In this document: positions 7,826 to 14,196 of the stretch, piece by piece | Numbering within the stretch: position 1 is the stretch's first letter | How the letters are laid out: every line of letters begins with the position of its first letter | Assembly: GCA_021798435.1 (NCBI GenBank) | Contig: JAJZGN010000011.1 | Coordinates: 1-20,429 of the forward strand | Direction of reading: 5' to 3' | DNA from: a bacterium | GTDB taxonomy: Bacteria > Chloroflexota > Dormibacteria > Aeolococcales > Bog-877 | DNA: 20,429 nucleotides | Position numbers and translations under genes: made by a program | The notes under the pieces: generated by a model | The model's input: only the letters and a program-made list of their open reading frames with translations | What the model was told of the DNA's origin: nothing | The model's database searches: none

Positions 7826-9256
7826 CTAAACCTCCGCTGGTGGTGGCAACGGCTCGGTGATCTCGTAGGGCTCGGGGAGCTCGCTCTGCACCCAGTACCG
7901 GCCACCGCGGCGGGCCACGAACCCGTAGTAGTAGACCACGGCCACCCCGAAGATCACCGCCACGGTGACGAGGTCCGAGATCTTCTGCTGGGTAAGGGCC
8001 AGCACCACTCCGATCAGTGCCAGGATCGGGGGCGCCGGCCAGAGCGGCATCTTGGACGGACGGGGAAGCTGACCCTGCCGCACCCGGCTAACCAGAGCGG
8101 AGACAGCGATCAGCCCATAGAGGATGATGAGGAGGACGGCGGTGAAGGTGACCACCGCCACCAGGGTGCCTTGGAAGCAGAGGATCGTGGCCAGGATCCC
8201 CACGAACAGCGTCGCGACCCAGGGGGAGCCGTGGCGGGAGCTCACCTTGCTGAACCAGGAGCTGATCGGTTCGGGCCAGGCCCGGTCCCGCCCGCTCGCC
8301 CAGACGATGCGGGCGAACTGCAGGGTGATGGCGATGGAGGCGTTGAAGATGGCCAGCAGGGCGCCGATGGTGATGATGGTCTCGAACTTGGAGCCGAAGG
8401 CGGCGCCCGCCACGTAGGTGAAGGGGGTTCCCGAGTGGAGGAAGCCTTCCACGCTGGGGGCGGCGAAGATCACCGCGATGAAGGGGACCAGCTCGAACAC
8501 GATACCCACCAGGGCGGCGGTGACCACCGCCCGCCCTACCTCGCGAGCCGAGCCCAGCACTTCCTCCGCGAAGTTGATGCCGCTGTCGTAGCCGTTCACT
8601 GAGAACAGCGAGGTGGCGATGGCCGCCAGCACCGCTCCGCCGGCGATGCCCACCAGCGCGCCGTGGCTCCCGAGTGCCACGGGGTGGATGGCGATGGACA
8701 GTGACTGGTGAAGGTGGGTGAAGCCGGCCACGGTGATGGCGGTCACCACCACCAGCTCGATGGCCAGGAAGACCGCGGTCAGCCAGGCGTTGAGCCGGAT
8801 CTTGAGCAGGCAGATCCCGGTCACCACCAGCATGCCGAGCCCGGAGATGGCGTTCTCCGGCAGCGACGGGAGCAGGGAGTGAATGTAGGTGCCGATCCCG
8901 ATGGCGATGCTGGCCGGGAGGAAGACCGCCTGACCCATGTAGTCGACCATGGCGATGAACCCCAGGGGCCGGCCGAGGACCCGGGTCACGATGGAGAACA
9001 GACCGCCGGCCACGGGGAACATCGACCCCAGCTCCCCCATGCAGAGAGCCACGTTGACGGCGATGAAACAGCCCAGGATGAAGGGAAGAAGGGAGCCCGT
9101 CCCAGCGACCGCGATCACCGCTGTGGCCACCACCAGGATGGAGGCGGTGGGGGTGATGTCGGAGAGCACCAGCGCGATGTGCCCCAGCGGGCTGACCGAG
9201 CGGTGCAACTCCTGCTGGTATCCCAGCGCCTTCAGGGTGTCCTCACCGGTGGACAT
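7826..9256 (-). CDS. APC-superfamily amino acid permease
   Basis: A 476-residue integral membrane protein with about 12 hydrophobic segments and the layout of amino acid-polyamine-organocation transporters. It opens with SPLGHIALVLSDITPTASILVV (TM1), followed by GELGSMFPVAGGLFSIVTRVLG (TM2 and first loop), FSVNGYDSGINFAEEV (TM6-7 loop) and QFARIVWASGRDRAWPEPISSWFSKVS, a loop typical of the family. The start is ATG 9256 because GGGAGGTG (9263-9270) sits 6 nt upstream; the frame continues to 9343 without such support. It is the first gene of the operon and faces the pucR-like gene, so it most likely imports the substrate that the operon breaks down. The substrate cannot be read from sequence; an amino acid, small peptide or amide is likely. 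Confidence 0.88.
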   Translation of the reverse strand: MSTGEDTLKALGYQQELHRSVSPLGHIALVLSDITPTASILVVATAVIAVAGTGSLLPFILGCFIAVNVALCMGELGSMFPVAGGLFSIVTRVLGRPLGFIAMVDYMGQAVFLPASIAIGIGTYIHSLLPSLPENAISGLGMLVVTGICLLKIRLNAWLTAVFLAIELVVVTAITVAGFTHLHQSLSIAIHPVALGSHGALVGIAGGAVLAAIATSLFSVNGYDSGINFAEEVLGSAREVGRAVVTAALVGIVFELVPFIAVIFAAPSVEGFLHSGTPFTYVAGAAFGSKFETIITIGALLAIFNASIAITLQFARIVWASGRDRAWPEPISSWFSKVSSRHGSPWVATLFVGILATILCFQGTLVAVVTFTAVLLIILYGLIAVSALVSRVRQGQLPRPSKMPLWPAPPILALIGVVLALTQQKISDLVTVAVIFGVAVVYYYGFVARRGGRYWVQSELPEPYEITEPLPPPAEV

Positions 9257-9262
9257 GATTGG

Positions 9263-9270
9263 CACCTCCC
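9263..9270 (-). promoter_or_regulatory. Strong ribosome binding site of the permease gene
   Basis: GGGAGGTG on the minus strand lies 6 nt before ATG 9256. It fixes the permease start against the longer open frame that reaches 9343. Confidence 0.75.
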
Positions 9271-9330
9271 TAACCTCTGCGCCCCCCACGCGGCGGCGAT
9301 GGCGCAGAGCCTGGCAGCGGGGGGAGGCGG

Positions 9331-9355
9331 CGTCAATCAGCACTCTGTATTGACG
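9331..9355. promoter_or_regulatory. Inverted repeat in the divergent promoter region, candidate PucR operator
   Basis: CGTCAAT (9331-9337) and ATTGACG (9349-9355) are perfect inverted arms with an 11-nt spacer. The repeat lies in the 119-nt gap between the permease start and the regulator start and covers the region where the -35 box of the regulator promoter would be. That is the expected place for an operator through which the regulator controls itself and the divergent operon. I saw no second copy elsewhere in the window. The function is inferred from position and symmetry. Confidence 0.45.
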
Positions 9356-9362
9356 GGCTGCC

Positions 9363-9368
9363 TATTCT
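9363..9368 (+). promoter_or_regulatory. Possible -10 box for leaderless pucR-like transcript
   Basis: TATTCT ends 7 nt before ATG 9376, so transcription would begin at or next to the start codon. No ribosome binding site precedes that ATG, which fits a leaderless mRNA. The -35 region is not well conserved. Confidence 0.4.
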
Positions 9369-9375
9369 TTACGGA

Positions 9376-11007
9376 ATGTCACTCCCCTCGGTGAGCGCGA
9401 TCCTTCGCCTTCCAGCGCTGGTCCGGGCCGCCCCGGAGGTGGCCGCCGGGGCCGACCACTTGAGCAATGAGGTGCGCTGGGTGCACGTCAGCGAGCTGGG
9501 AGACATCTCTCGGCTCCTTAGGGGTGGCGAGCTCCTGCTCACCACCGGCATCGCCCTGGACCTCTCCCCGCAGGGGCTCCAACGGTATGTTGAGAGCCTG
9601 GCAGCGCGCCGCGTCTCGGGGTTGGTGGTGGAGTCCGGTCGAAGGCTGGAGGAGGCGCCGCCCGCGATGGTCGGTGCCGCCGAGCGCCAAGGACTGCCGC
9701 TGGTGGTGCTGCGCAGGGAGGCGCGGTTTGTGGAGATCACGGAGCAGGCCCACGCCTTCATCATCGATTCGCAGGTCACCGAGCTGAGGTTCCGCCAGGA
9801 GATCCACGAAGCTTTCACCGAGATGGCCGTGGAGGGAGCGGATGCCCAGGCCATCGTAGGCTACGCAGCTCGGGCCGCGCGCCGGCCGATTCTGCTCAGC
9901 ACGGTGGGCGGGGCGGTGGTGCACCTGGAGGCGGGCGCTTGGGATCCCCGCCAGGTGCTGGACGAGTGGCATTCCGCCGCCCATCTCCACCGCTTCACGG
10001 GACAGACAGAGCTCCTGGACGGCCGCCCGTCGTGGCTGGTCTGCCCCGTGAGGGCGAGGGGAGAGGTCTGGGGAGAGCTGGTATTGCGCGAGCCCGGAGG
10101 CCTCGGTGCCGGGCGCAGCCGGATCGTCCTGGAGCGGGCCGCCGGGGCCCTGGCCCTGAACCGGCTGGTGGAGCGCGAGAGGCTGAGCCTCGAGCTTCAG
10201 GCCAGGCGATCGCTGCTGGACGACCTGCTGAAGGGCGCCAGTGCGGCAGCCGGAGTAGCAGAGCGGGCGGCCGCCCTCGGCTTCCCCCTCACCGGGACTG
10301 TCCTGGTGGGAGGGGAGGTCCGCTGGGGAGGACCGGAAGCGCCGAGGAACGGACCTCGGGCCGAGGTCAGAGCCGGCGACCTCGGGCGGCAGGTGGCGGC
10401 GGCCGCCGGAGAGACCAGGGACCACGTGCTGGCCGCGCCGCGCCCGGATGGCCGGGTGCAGCTCCTGCTCAGCCTGCTGGGACCGGGATCGGTGGAGCAG
10501 CGCCTTGGCCACCTGGCCAGCGCCATCCACGCCCGTGTCGCCGCCCGGGCGCTCGGCGAAGTCCTGGTCGCCTTCGGCGGCGAAGTTCGGGACCTGCACT
10601 ACGCGCGGTGGTCTCTAGAGGAGGCCGGACAGGTGCTGGACGCCCTTCCGGGGCCCGAGGGCAAAATCTATTACCGGGCCCCCGACATCAGGCTCCGAGG
10701 GCTGCTCCGCCTGCTCCGCCAGGACGAGCGATTGATCTCTTTCGCCGAGCGCGAGCTGCGCCCCCTGCTGGAGGCGGACCGGCGTCAGCGGTCCGACCTC
10801 CTGAAGGTGCTGGGCACCTACATCTCCCACCTGGGCAACAAGGCGGAGACGGCGGCGGCGCTCGGAATGAGTCGCCCCACCCTCTATGCCCGCCTGCGCC
10901 AAATCGAGGCCCTCCTGGCGGTGGATCTGACCGACGGCGAGGCGCTGGCGTCTCTGCAGGTGGCGCTCTTGGCGCGCCAGACGGCCAGGGCCGTGCCACT
11001 GGGGTGA
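9376..11007 (+). CDS. PucR-family transcriptional regulator
   Basis: A 543-residue regulator with PucR architecture. The N-terminal PucR domain (about 1-130) includes LSNEVRWVHVSELGDISRLLRGGELLLTTG and ends near VEITEQAHAFI. A middle region of GAF/GGDEF-like type follows (about 150-450). The C-terminal helix-turn-helix (about 475-525) contains LKVLGTYISHLGNKAETAAALGMSRPTLYARLRQIE, split here as LGTYISHLGNK and MSRPTLYARLRQIE. PucR proteins control purine, pyrimidine, amino acid or amide catabolism, often from a divergent gene. This one faces the six-gene operon across 119 nt with an inverted repeat, so it very probably controls that operon and itself. Whether it activates or represses, and its effector, cannot be told from sequence. 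Start ATG 9376 has no ribosome site and may be leaderless. Confidence 0.9.
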   Translation: MSLPSVSAILRLPALVRAAPEVAAGADHLSNEVRWVHVSELGDISRLLRGGELLLTTGIALDLSPQGLQRYVESLAARRVSGLVVESGRRLEEAPPAMVGAAERQGLPLVVLRREARFVEITEQAHAFIIDSQVTELRFRQEIHEAFTEMAVEGADAQAIVGYAARAARRPILLSTVGGAVVHLEAGAWDPRQVLDEWHSAAHLHRFTGQTELLDGRPSWLVCPVRARGEVWGELVLREPGGLGAGRSRIVLERAAGALALNRLVERERLSLELQARRSLLDDLLKGASAAAGVAERAAALGFPLTGTVLVGGEVRWGGPEAPRNGPRAEVRAGDLGRQVAAAAGETRDHVLAAPRPDGRVQLLLSLLGPGSVEQRLGHLASAIHARVAARALGEVLVAFGGEVRDLHYARWSLEEAGQVLDALPGPEGKIYYRAPDIRLRGLLRLLRQDERLISFAERELRPLLEADRRQRSDLLKVLGTYISHLGNKAETAAALGMSRPTLYARLRQIEALLAVDLTDGEALASLQVALLARQTARAVPLG

Positions 11008-11044
11008 TCGGAGTCGTCGCCGAGGATCTCCGGGGCCGCGCCGG

Positions 11045-11050
11045 TATCCT
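11045..11050 (+). promoter_or_regulatory. Possible -10 box for the nucleoside phosphorylase gene
   Basis: TATCCT lies 6 nt before the GTG start at 11057, and no ribosome binding site is present. This is the same spacing as at the mrfA start and close to that at the pucR-like start. The -35 region is poor, so the gene could instead be read through from the regulator gene 49 nt upstream. Confidence 0.3.
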
Positions 11051-11056
11051 CAGCCG

Positions 11057-11863
11057 GTGGCATTTCCGCAGTTCTCGGGAAAACAGGATCTCACACCCTA
11101 CCTCAGCCCCGATCAGTGGGTCACCTACCTCCGGATGGCCCACGGCTGGGAAGGGCTTCCCCAGCTGCGCGGAGTGGTCCTCACCTTCAGCCCTGGCCTC
11201 TTCGACCGGATTGCCGCTGGGCCGGGGTGGCGCGAGCTCGAGTCGCCCCTCACCAGCTCCCACAGCTTCTATCTACTCGGGGCCGGTGTCGACGCCGTCG
11301 GGCTGCTGGGCCGCTTCGGGATTGGGGCTCCGGCCGCCGCCAACCGGCTGGAGGACCTGGCGGCGGAAGGGATAAGGCGGTTCATCGCCATCGGTCTCGC
11401 CGGGGCCCTGCAACCTGAGATGGGAATCGGGGACCTGGTGGTGTGCACCGAGGCGGTCCGCGACGACGGGGTGTCCCACCACTACCTGCCGGCAACGGCC
11501 CCGGCCCTGCCCAGCCCGGGCCTCACGGACCGGCTGGCCGGAGAGCTGGCCCGGGCCCAGAGGCCGCTGCACCGCGGGCCCACCTGGACCATCGACGCCC
11601 CCTACCGTGAGACCGTGGAGGAGCTCCAACACTATCGGGAGCTGGGAGTGCTGACCGTGGAGATGGAGGCGGCGGCGCTGGCGGCGGTGGCGGAGGTCCG
11701 GGGGGTGGAGTTCGCGGCCGCCTTCACCGTGAGTGACTCTCTGGCCGGAGCCACCTGGAGCCCCCACTTCGCGGATCCCATCGTGGCCTCGGGACTTAAC
11801 CTGCTCGCCGAGGCGGCGGTGCGGGCCCTGCGGGCCGGTCCGGCCCGCCACAGGAACTCCTAA
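11057..11863 (+). CDS. Nucleoside phosphorylase (uridine phosphorylase/PNP family)
   Basis: A 268-residue protein of the hexameric nucleoside phosphorylase family, which splits a nucleoside with phosphate into free base and (deoxy)ribose 1-phosphate. Supporting segments are GIGAPAAANRLEDLA (88-102), the glycine-rich IAIGLAGALQPEMGIGDLVV (110-129), SHHYLP (140-145), APYRET (181-186), VEMEAAALAAVAEVRGV (201-217, ribose/base site) and FTVSDSL with D227 in the position of the PNP general acid. The start is GTG 11057; ribosome-site support is absent. It lies 49 nt after the pucR-like gene on the same strand. If it uses uridine or thymidine, the released bases are the precursors of beta-alanine and 3-aminoisobutyrate, which would tie it to the divergent operon (inference). 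Purine versus pyrimidine specificity cannot be settled here. Confidence 0.82.
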   Translation: MAFPQFSGKQDLTPYLSPDQWVTYLRMAHGWEGLPQLRGVVLTFSPGLFDRIAAGPGWRELESPLTSSHSFYLLGAGVDAVGLLGRFGIGAPAAANRLEDLAAEGIRRFIAIGLAGALQPEMGIGDLVVCTEAVRDDGVSHHYLPATAPALPSPGLTDRLAGELARAQRPLHRGPTWTIDAPYRETVEELQHYRELGVLTVEMEAAALAAVAEVRGVEFAAAFTVSDSLAGATWSPHFADPIVASGLNLLAEAAVRALRAGPARHRNS

Positions 11864-11871
11864 GCCCTCCA

Positions 11872-11902
11872 GCGAGCGCCGGCAGCCCCGCTCGCGCTGC
11901 CG
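11872..11902 (+). promoter_or_regulatory. Two mutually exclusive hairpins after the phosphorylase gene
   Basis: Stem A pairs GCGAGCG (11872-11878) with CGCTCGC (11889-11895) around a 10-nt loop. Stem B pairs CGGCAGC (11880-11886) with GCTGCCG (11896-11902) around a 9-nt loop. Each stem uses bases inside the loop of the other, so they cannot form together. They start 9 nt after the phosphorylase stop. No U-run follows, so an ordinary intrinsic terminator is not obvious. This could be a terminator/antiterminator pair or part of a structured leader for the next gene. Confidence 0.4.
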
Positions 11903-11908
11903 AGACGG

Positions 11909-11965
11909 GCCTGCCCTCCCCATCTCGGCGGCTGGGGCCAGGCTCGGTGGAGGCTGAGGGCAGGC
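11909..11965 (+). promoter_or_regulatory. Long-range 10-bp stem in the leader of the RapZ-domain gene
   Basis: GCCTGCCCTC (11909-11918) is perfectly complementary to GAGGGCAGGC (11956-11965), enclosing 37 nt. It follows directly after the paired hairpins at 11872-11902 and lies 124 nt before the next start codon. The remaining part of the 226-nt gap to 12089 shows no gene and no convincing promoter; TCGACA near 12007 is the nearest -35-like sequence. Confidence 0.35.
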
Positions 11966-12077
11966 TTAGAAGTGGCCCGGGGGCCTTCCATCCTCCCGCC
12001 ACGGGGTCGACAATGGCTGAAGCGGCACGGGGATCTGAGAGGGGAAGGCAGGTCCAGCGGCCCAATCCGTTGGCAAC

Positions 12078-12082
12078 AGGAG
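12078..12082 (+). promoter_or_regulatory. Ribosome binding site of the RapZ-domain gene
   Basis: AGGAG lies 7 nt before ATG 12090. Unlike the two preceding plus-strand genes, this gene has a standard translation signal and a real leader. Confidence 0.65.
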
Positions 12083-12089
12083 CGACAGC

Positions 12090-12836
12090 ATGGCTTTAGT
12101 AGTTCTGGCCTGTGAGGAGCGCTTCCGGGAGGCGCTGGAGCCGCTGGTCGAGGAGGCCGGCTACCTCCTTCTCGATCCCGCAGCCGGTTCCACCGCAGTG
12201 CTCGGAGGGGCAGACTATCTCCCCCGCCCAGACACGGCGGTGGTCGTCAGTGAGGTCTCGGGGCAGTCATGGGTTCACGCCTTCGACAGCTCCGATGTCC
12301 GCTACTGGCTTGTCAACGTAGGGACCCCGACCCACCCCGGCTATCGGCCACCGGCTCGCCAGCCCCACCGCCGGCTGCTGGGTGTGGGGCCCAACGACCG
12401 GGCCTACCTCGCCCAGCTGCTGGATGACTGGCGGGACCGGGAAGTGGTCCGGGTCGACTGCTTCACCTTCGGCTACCGAGACGGGATGCCGGCGGAGGCG
12501 GACTGGGTCGTGGACACCCGGTTCCTGGACAGCCCGTACTGGGTGCCTGAGATGCGAGACCTGCCGGGAAGCGACCCGCGGGTTCGCGCGCGCCTGATGG
12601 CCCAGCCGGGGGCCCTTGAGCTGATCGACTCGTTCCTGCCCATGTTCCTGAACCTTCTCCCCCTGTACCGTGCCCAGCGCCGCTCAGTGCTTCGCCTGGC
12701 GGTTGGCTGCACCGGTGGCAAGCACCGCTCGGTGGCGATGGCCAGCGAGATCGTGGACCGGATCAACAAGACGGGACTGGCGACGGCCACCAAGCTGGAG
12801 CGTCCTCCCCTCCACGTGCCCCAGCTGCCCGACTGA
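12090..12836 (+). CDS. Stand-alone RapZ C-terminal domain protein with unfamiliar N-terminus
   Basis: A 248-residue protein. Residues about 120-225 follow the C-terminal domain of RapZ: DCFTFGYRDGMPAEADWVVD (123-142), TRFLDSPYWVPEMRDLPGSD (143-162), and LAVGCTGGKHRSVAMA (203-218), the highly conserved GCTGGKHRS core with C207 and H212. In E. coli this domain of RapZ binds the small RNAs GlmY and GlmZ and RNase E. Normal RapZ (about 280-290 residues) has a P-loop kinase-like N-terminal domain. Here residues 1-115 contain no GxxxxGKS/T motif and resemble nothing I recognise. The gene is also not next to uvrC, yvcK or whiA, where actinobacterial rapZ usually lies. It has a 226-nt structured leader. 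A role in RNA or nucleotide binding is inference. Confidence 0.8.
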   Translation: MALVVLACEERFREALEPLVEEAGYLLLDPAAGSTAVLGGADYLPRPDTAVVVSEVSGQSWVHAFDSSDVRYWLVNVGTPTHPGYRPPARQPHRRLLGVGPNDRAYLAQLLDDWRDREVVRVDCFTFGYRDGMPAEADWVVDTRFLDSPYWVPEMRDLPGSDPRVRARLMAQPGALELIDSFLPMFLNLLPLYRAQRRSVLRLAVGCTGGKHRSVAMASEIVDRINKTGLATATKLERPPLHVPQLPD

Positions 12837-13203
12837 CAGCGACGTCGACTCGACCCGAATGCTCCGCCCCGGAAGGCTGCGCCCCAGCGCCGGGCCGGCG
12901 TCCGGGACCGACATGAGGAGGAGGGGCCAGCCGGACTGGTGTCGCCGTGCCCCTCGGGGACCCGTGTAGGGCGAAGAGCCCTCGGGACGGGGTGGGCGCC
13001 GCCCAGTCGACGGCAGGGTGGGCGGACCCCTATGTCCAGGCCGTGGGCCGACCTGTGATGCCCGCGGGACATATCCGGCCGCCGCCATGACACCCTCCCG
13101 GGGGGAGATGGAGGGATGCGGGCACCAGGTGGTCGCCGCCCCCCCCGGCGGCTGGCCTACGGGGAATCATCGGGTGGACACCCTGCCCATCGCCGCCGAG
13201 CGC
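12837..13203. other. Convergent intergenic region without a gene
   Basis: These 367 nt separate the convergent RapZ-domain and SDR genes. I see no supported gene on either strand; open frames here have no ribosome site and no recognisable protein. Small GC hairpins are present: AGGGC/GCCCT with a GAAGA loop (12968-12982) and TGGGC/GCCCA with a 3-nt loop (12993-13005). Either could help end transcription, but neither is followed by a T-run. I compared it by eye with RNase P RNA, tmRNA and SRP RNA and found no match. Confidence 0.4.
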
Positions 13204-13989
13204 TCAGTCGGTTGTCTCCCCGCAGGTCCCGTTGGCCACCCCGCCGGTCATCGAGGATGCGAGGTCGGAGGCGGCCAGCACCGCGAGGTTGGCGATCTCA
13301 CGCAGGAGCGGCAGGCGCTGGAGCAGGGTTCGATCCGCGATGCGCGCTGTGAAGGCCTCGCGGGAGATGCCCTCCTCCTCGGCCAGGGCCGTGAGGGCGC
13401 CATCGACCCCCGGCGCGTCGGGCGACCCGGCGGACCGGATGCACACGGCGCGGACACCCTGGGGCCCGTAGTCGGCCGCGATCTGACGGCACAGCGCCTC
13501 AATGGCGGCCCCGGCGACGGAGAAGCTGCCCTGATGGGCCAGAGGCCGGCGACAGGGGCTGGCGGTGATCCCGAGCACGACTCCCCGGTGGCGCTGCGCC
13601 ATCCGCCGTGCGGCTCCCACTCCGGTGAGGAAGTTGGCACGCAGCGCCTCCGCGATCCCCCTCTCGAAGTCGTGCGCGGGGATGTCGTGAAGGGGCCCTC
13701 CCAGGAAGTAGGCAGCGCTGATCGCGTTGAACGACACATCGATGCCGCCGTGCTCGGCTACCACCCCATCGAGGTGCCCTTCGACATCGGCCTCGACGAG
13801 GGCGTCGAGCCGGACGGCCTCGGCGCTGAGGCCGCGCTCGGTGAGCGGTTGCACCACCAGGTCGAGCGCGGCCGGAGAACGCCCGGCGACGATGACATGC
13901 GCCCCCTGTTCGGCGAAAGCCCTGGCGACCGCGCCTCCGACGGCTCCGCCCCCACCGTATACGACCGCGATCCGGTCATCCAACAGCAT
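13204..13989 (-). CDS. SDR-fold protein lacking the catalytic Tyr and Lys
   Basis: A 261-residue Rossmann-fold protein of the short-chain dehydrogenase/reductase family. It keeps the glycine-rich nucleotide site VVYGGGGAVGGAVARAF (9-25), VIVAGRSP (32-39), the serine region ITASPC (141-146), an SDR-type helix GAAIEALCRQIAADYGPQGVRAV, and the usual C-terminus SSMTGGVANGTCG. At the active site, however, the expected YxxxK reads FSVAG, so Tyr is replaced by F156 and Lys by G160, and the usual NNAG reads FNAI. It therefore probably binds a dinucleotide but should not work by the standard SDR mechanism. I chose ATG 13989 because GGAGG (13997-14001) lies 7 nt upstream; the open frame continues through the tRNA gene only by chance. 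It follows the tRNA-Gly gene on the same strand. Confidence 0.85.
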   Translation of the reverse strand: MLLDDRIAVVYGGGGAVGGAVARAFAEQGAHVIVAGRSPAALDLVVQPLTERGLSAEAVRLDALVEADVEGHLDGVVAEHGGIDVSFNAISAAYFLGGPLHDIPAHDFERGIAEALRANFLTGVGAARRMAQRHRGVVLGITASPCRRPLAHQGSFSVAGAAIEALCRQIAADYGPQGVRAVCIRSAGSPDAPGVDGALTALAEEEGISREAFTARIADRTLLQRLPLLREIANLAVLAASDLASSMTGGVANGTCGETTD

Positions 13990-13996
13990 TTCCCAA

Positions 13997-14001
13997 CCTC
14001 C
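13997..14001 (-). promoter_or_regulatory. Ribosome binding site of the SDR-fold gene
   Basis: GGAGG on the minus strand lies 7 nt before ATG 13989. It decides the start against the in-frame ATG at 14034 and the open frame reaching 14157. Confidence 0.7.
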
Positions 14002-14096
14002 GCTAAGCCCAGCCGCCCGGCGGATGATAGCCATGAACCCCCAGGGCGCGCCCAGCAGGCCCACCGGCTCCGGGCAGAGCCCTGAGCTACTCTCCG

Positions 14097-14171
14097 TGGA
14101 GCGGGAGACGGGGGTCGAACCCGCGACCTTCTCCTTGGCAAGGAGACGCTCTACCACTGAGCCACTCCCGC
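14097..14171 (-). tRNA. tRNA-Gly (anticodon GCC)
   Basis: Read on the minus strand from 14171, it has acceptor GCGGGAG pairing with CTCCCGC, D-arm GCTCAGTGGTAGAGC, anticodon stem TCTCC/GGAGA closing the loop TTGCCAA (anticodon GCC), T-arm with GGTTCGACC, discriminator T, and an encoded CCA end (14097-14099). It decodes GGC and GGT. It lies between the transporter gene stop (14197) and the SDR-fold gene, all on the minus strand. Without the CCA, the body is 14100-14171. Confidence 0.97.
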
Positions 14172-14196
14172 GGCCAGGTCGAGGATAGCAGACGCC

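Noticed and set aside
9257..9343. 29-residue N-terminal extension of the permease
   Set aside because: The start at 9256 has a strong ribosome site at 6 nt, and the extension would cover the divergent promoter region.
9939..11375. 478-codon plus-strand open frame
   Set aside because: It overlaps the PucR-family and phosphorylase genes in another frame and gives low-complexity Arg/Gly/Pro sequence.
12684..13088. Minus-strand open frame across the convergent gap
   Set aside because: No ribosome site and no recognisable protein, and it overlaps the conserved end of the RapZ-domain gene.
12837..13203. Possible structured RNA (RNase P RNA, tmRNA, SRP RNA or cobalamin riboswitch)
   Set aside because: The GC-rich hairpins attracted attention, but none of the conserved core sequences of these RNAs could be found on either strand.
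13990..14157. N-terminal extension of the SDR-fold protein
   Set aside because: It would translate through most of the tRNA-Gly gene; ATG 13989 has GGAGG at 7 nt and fits the Rossmann-fold start.
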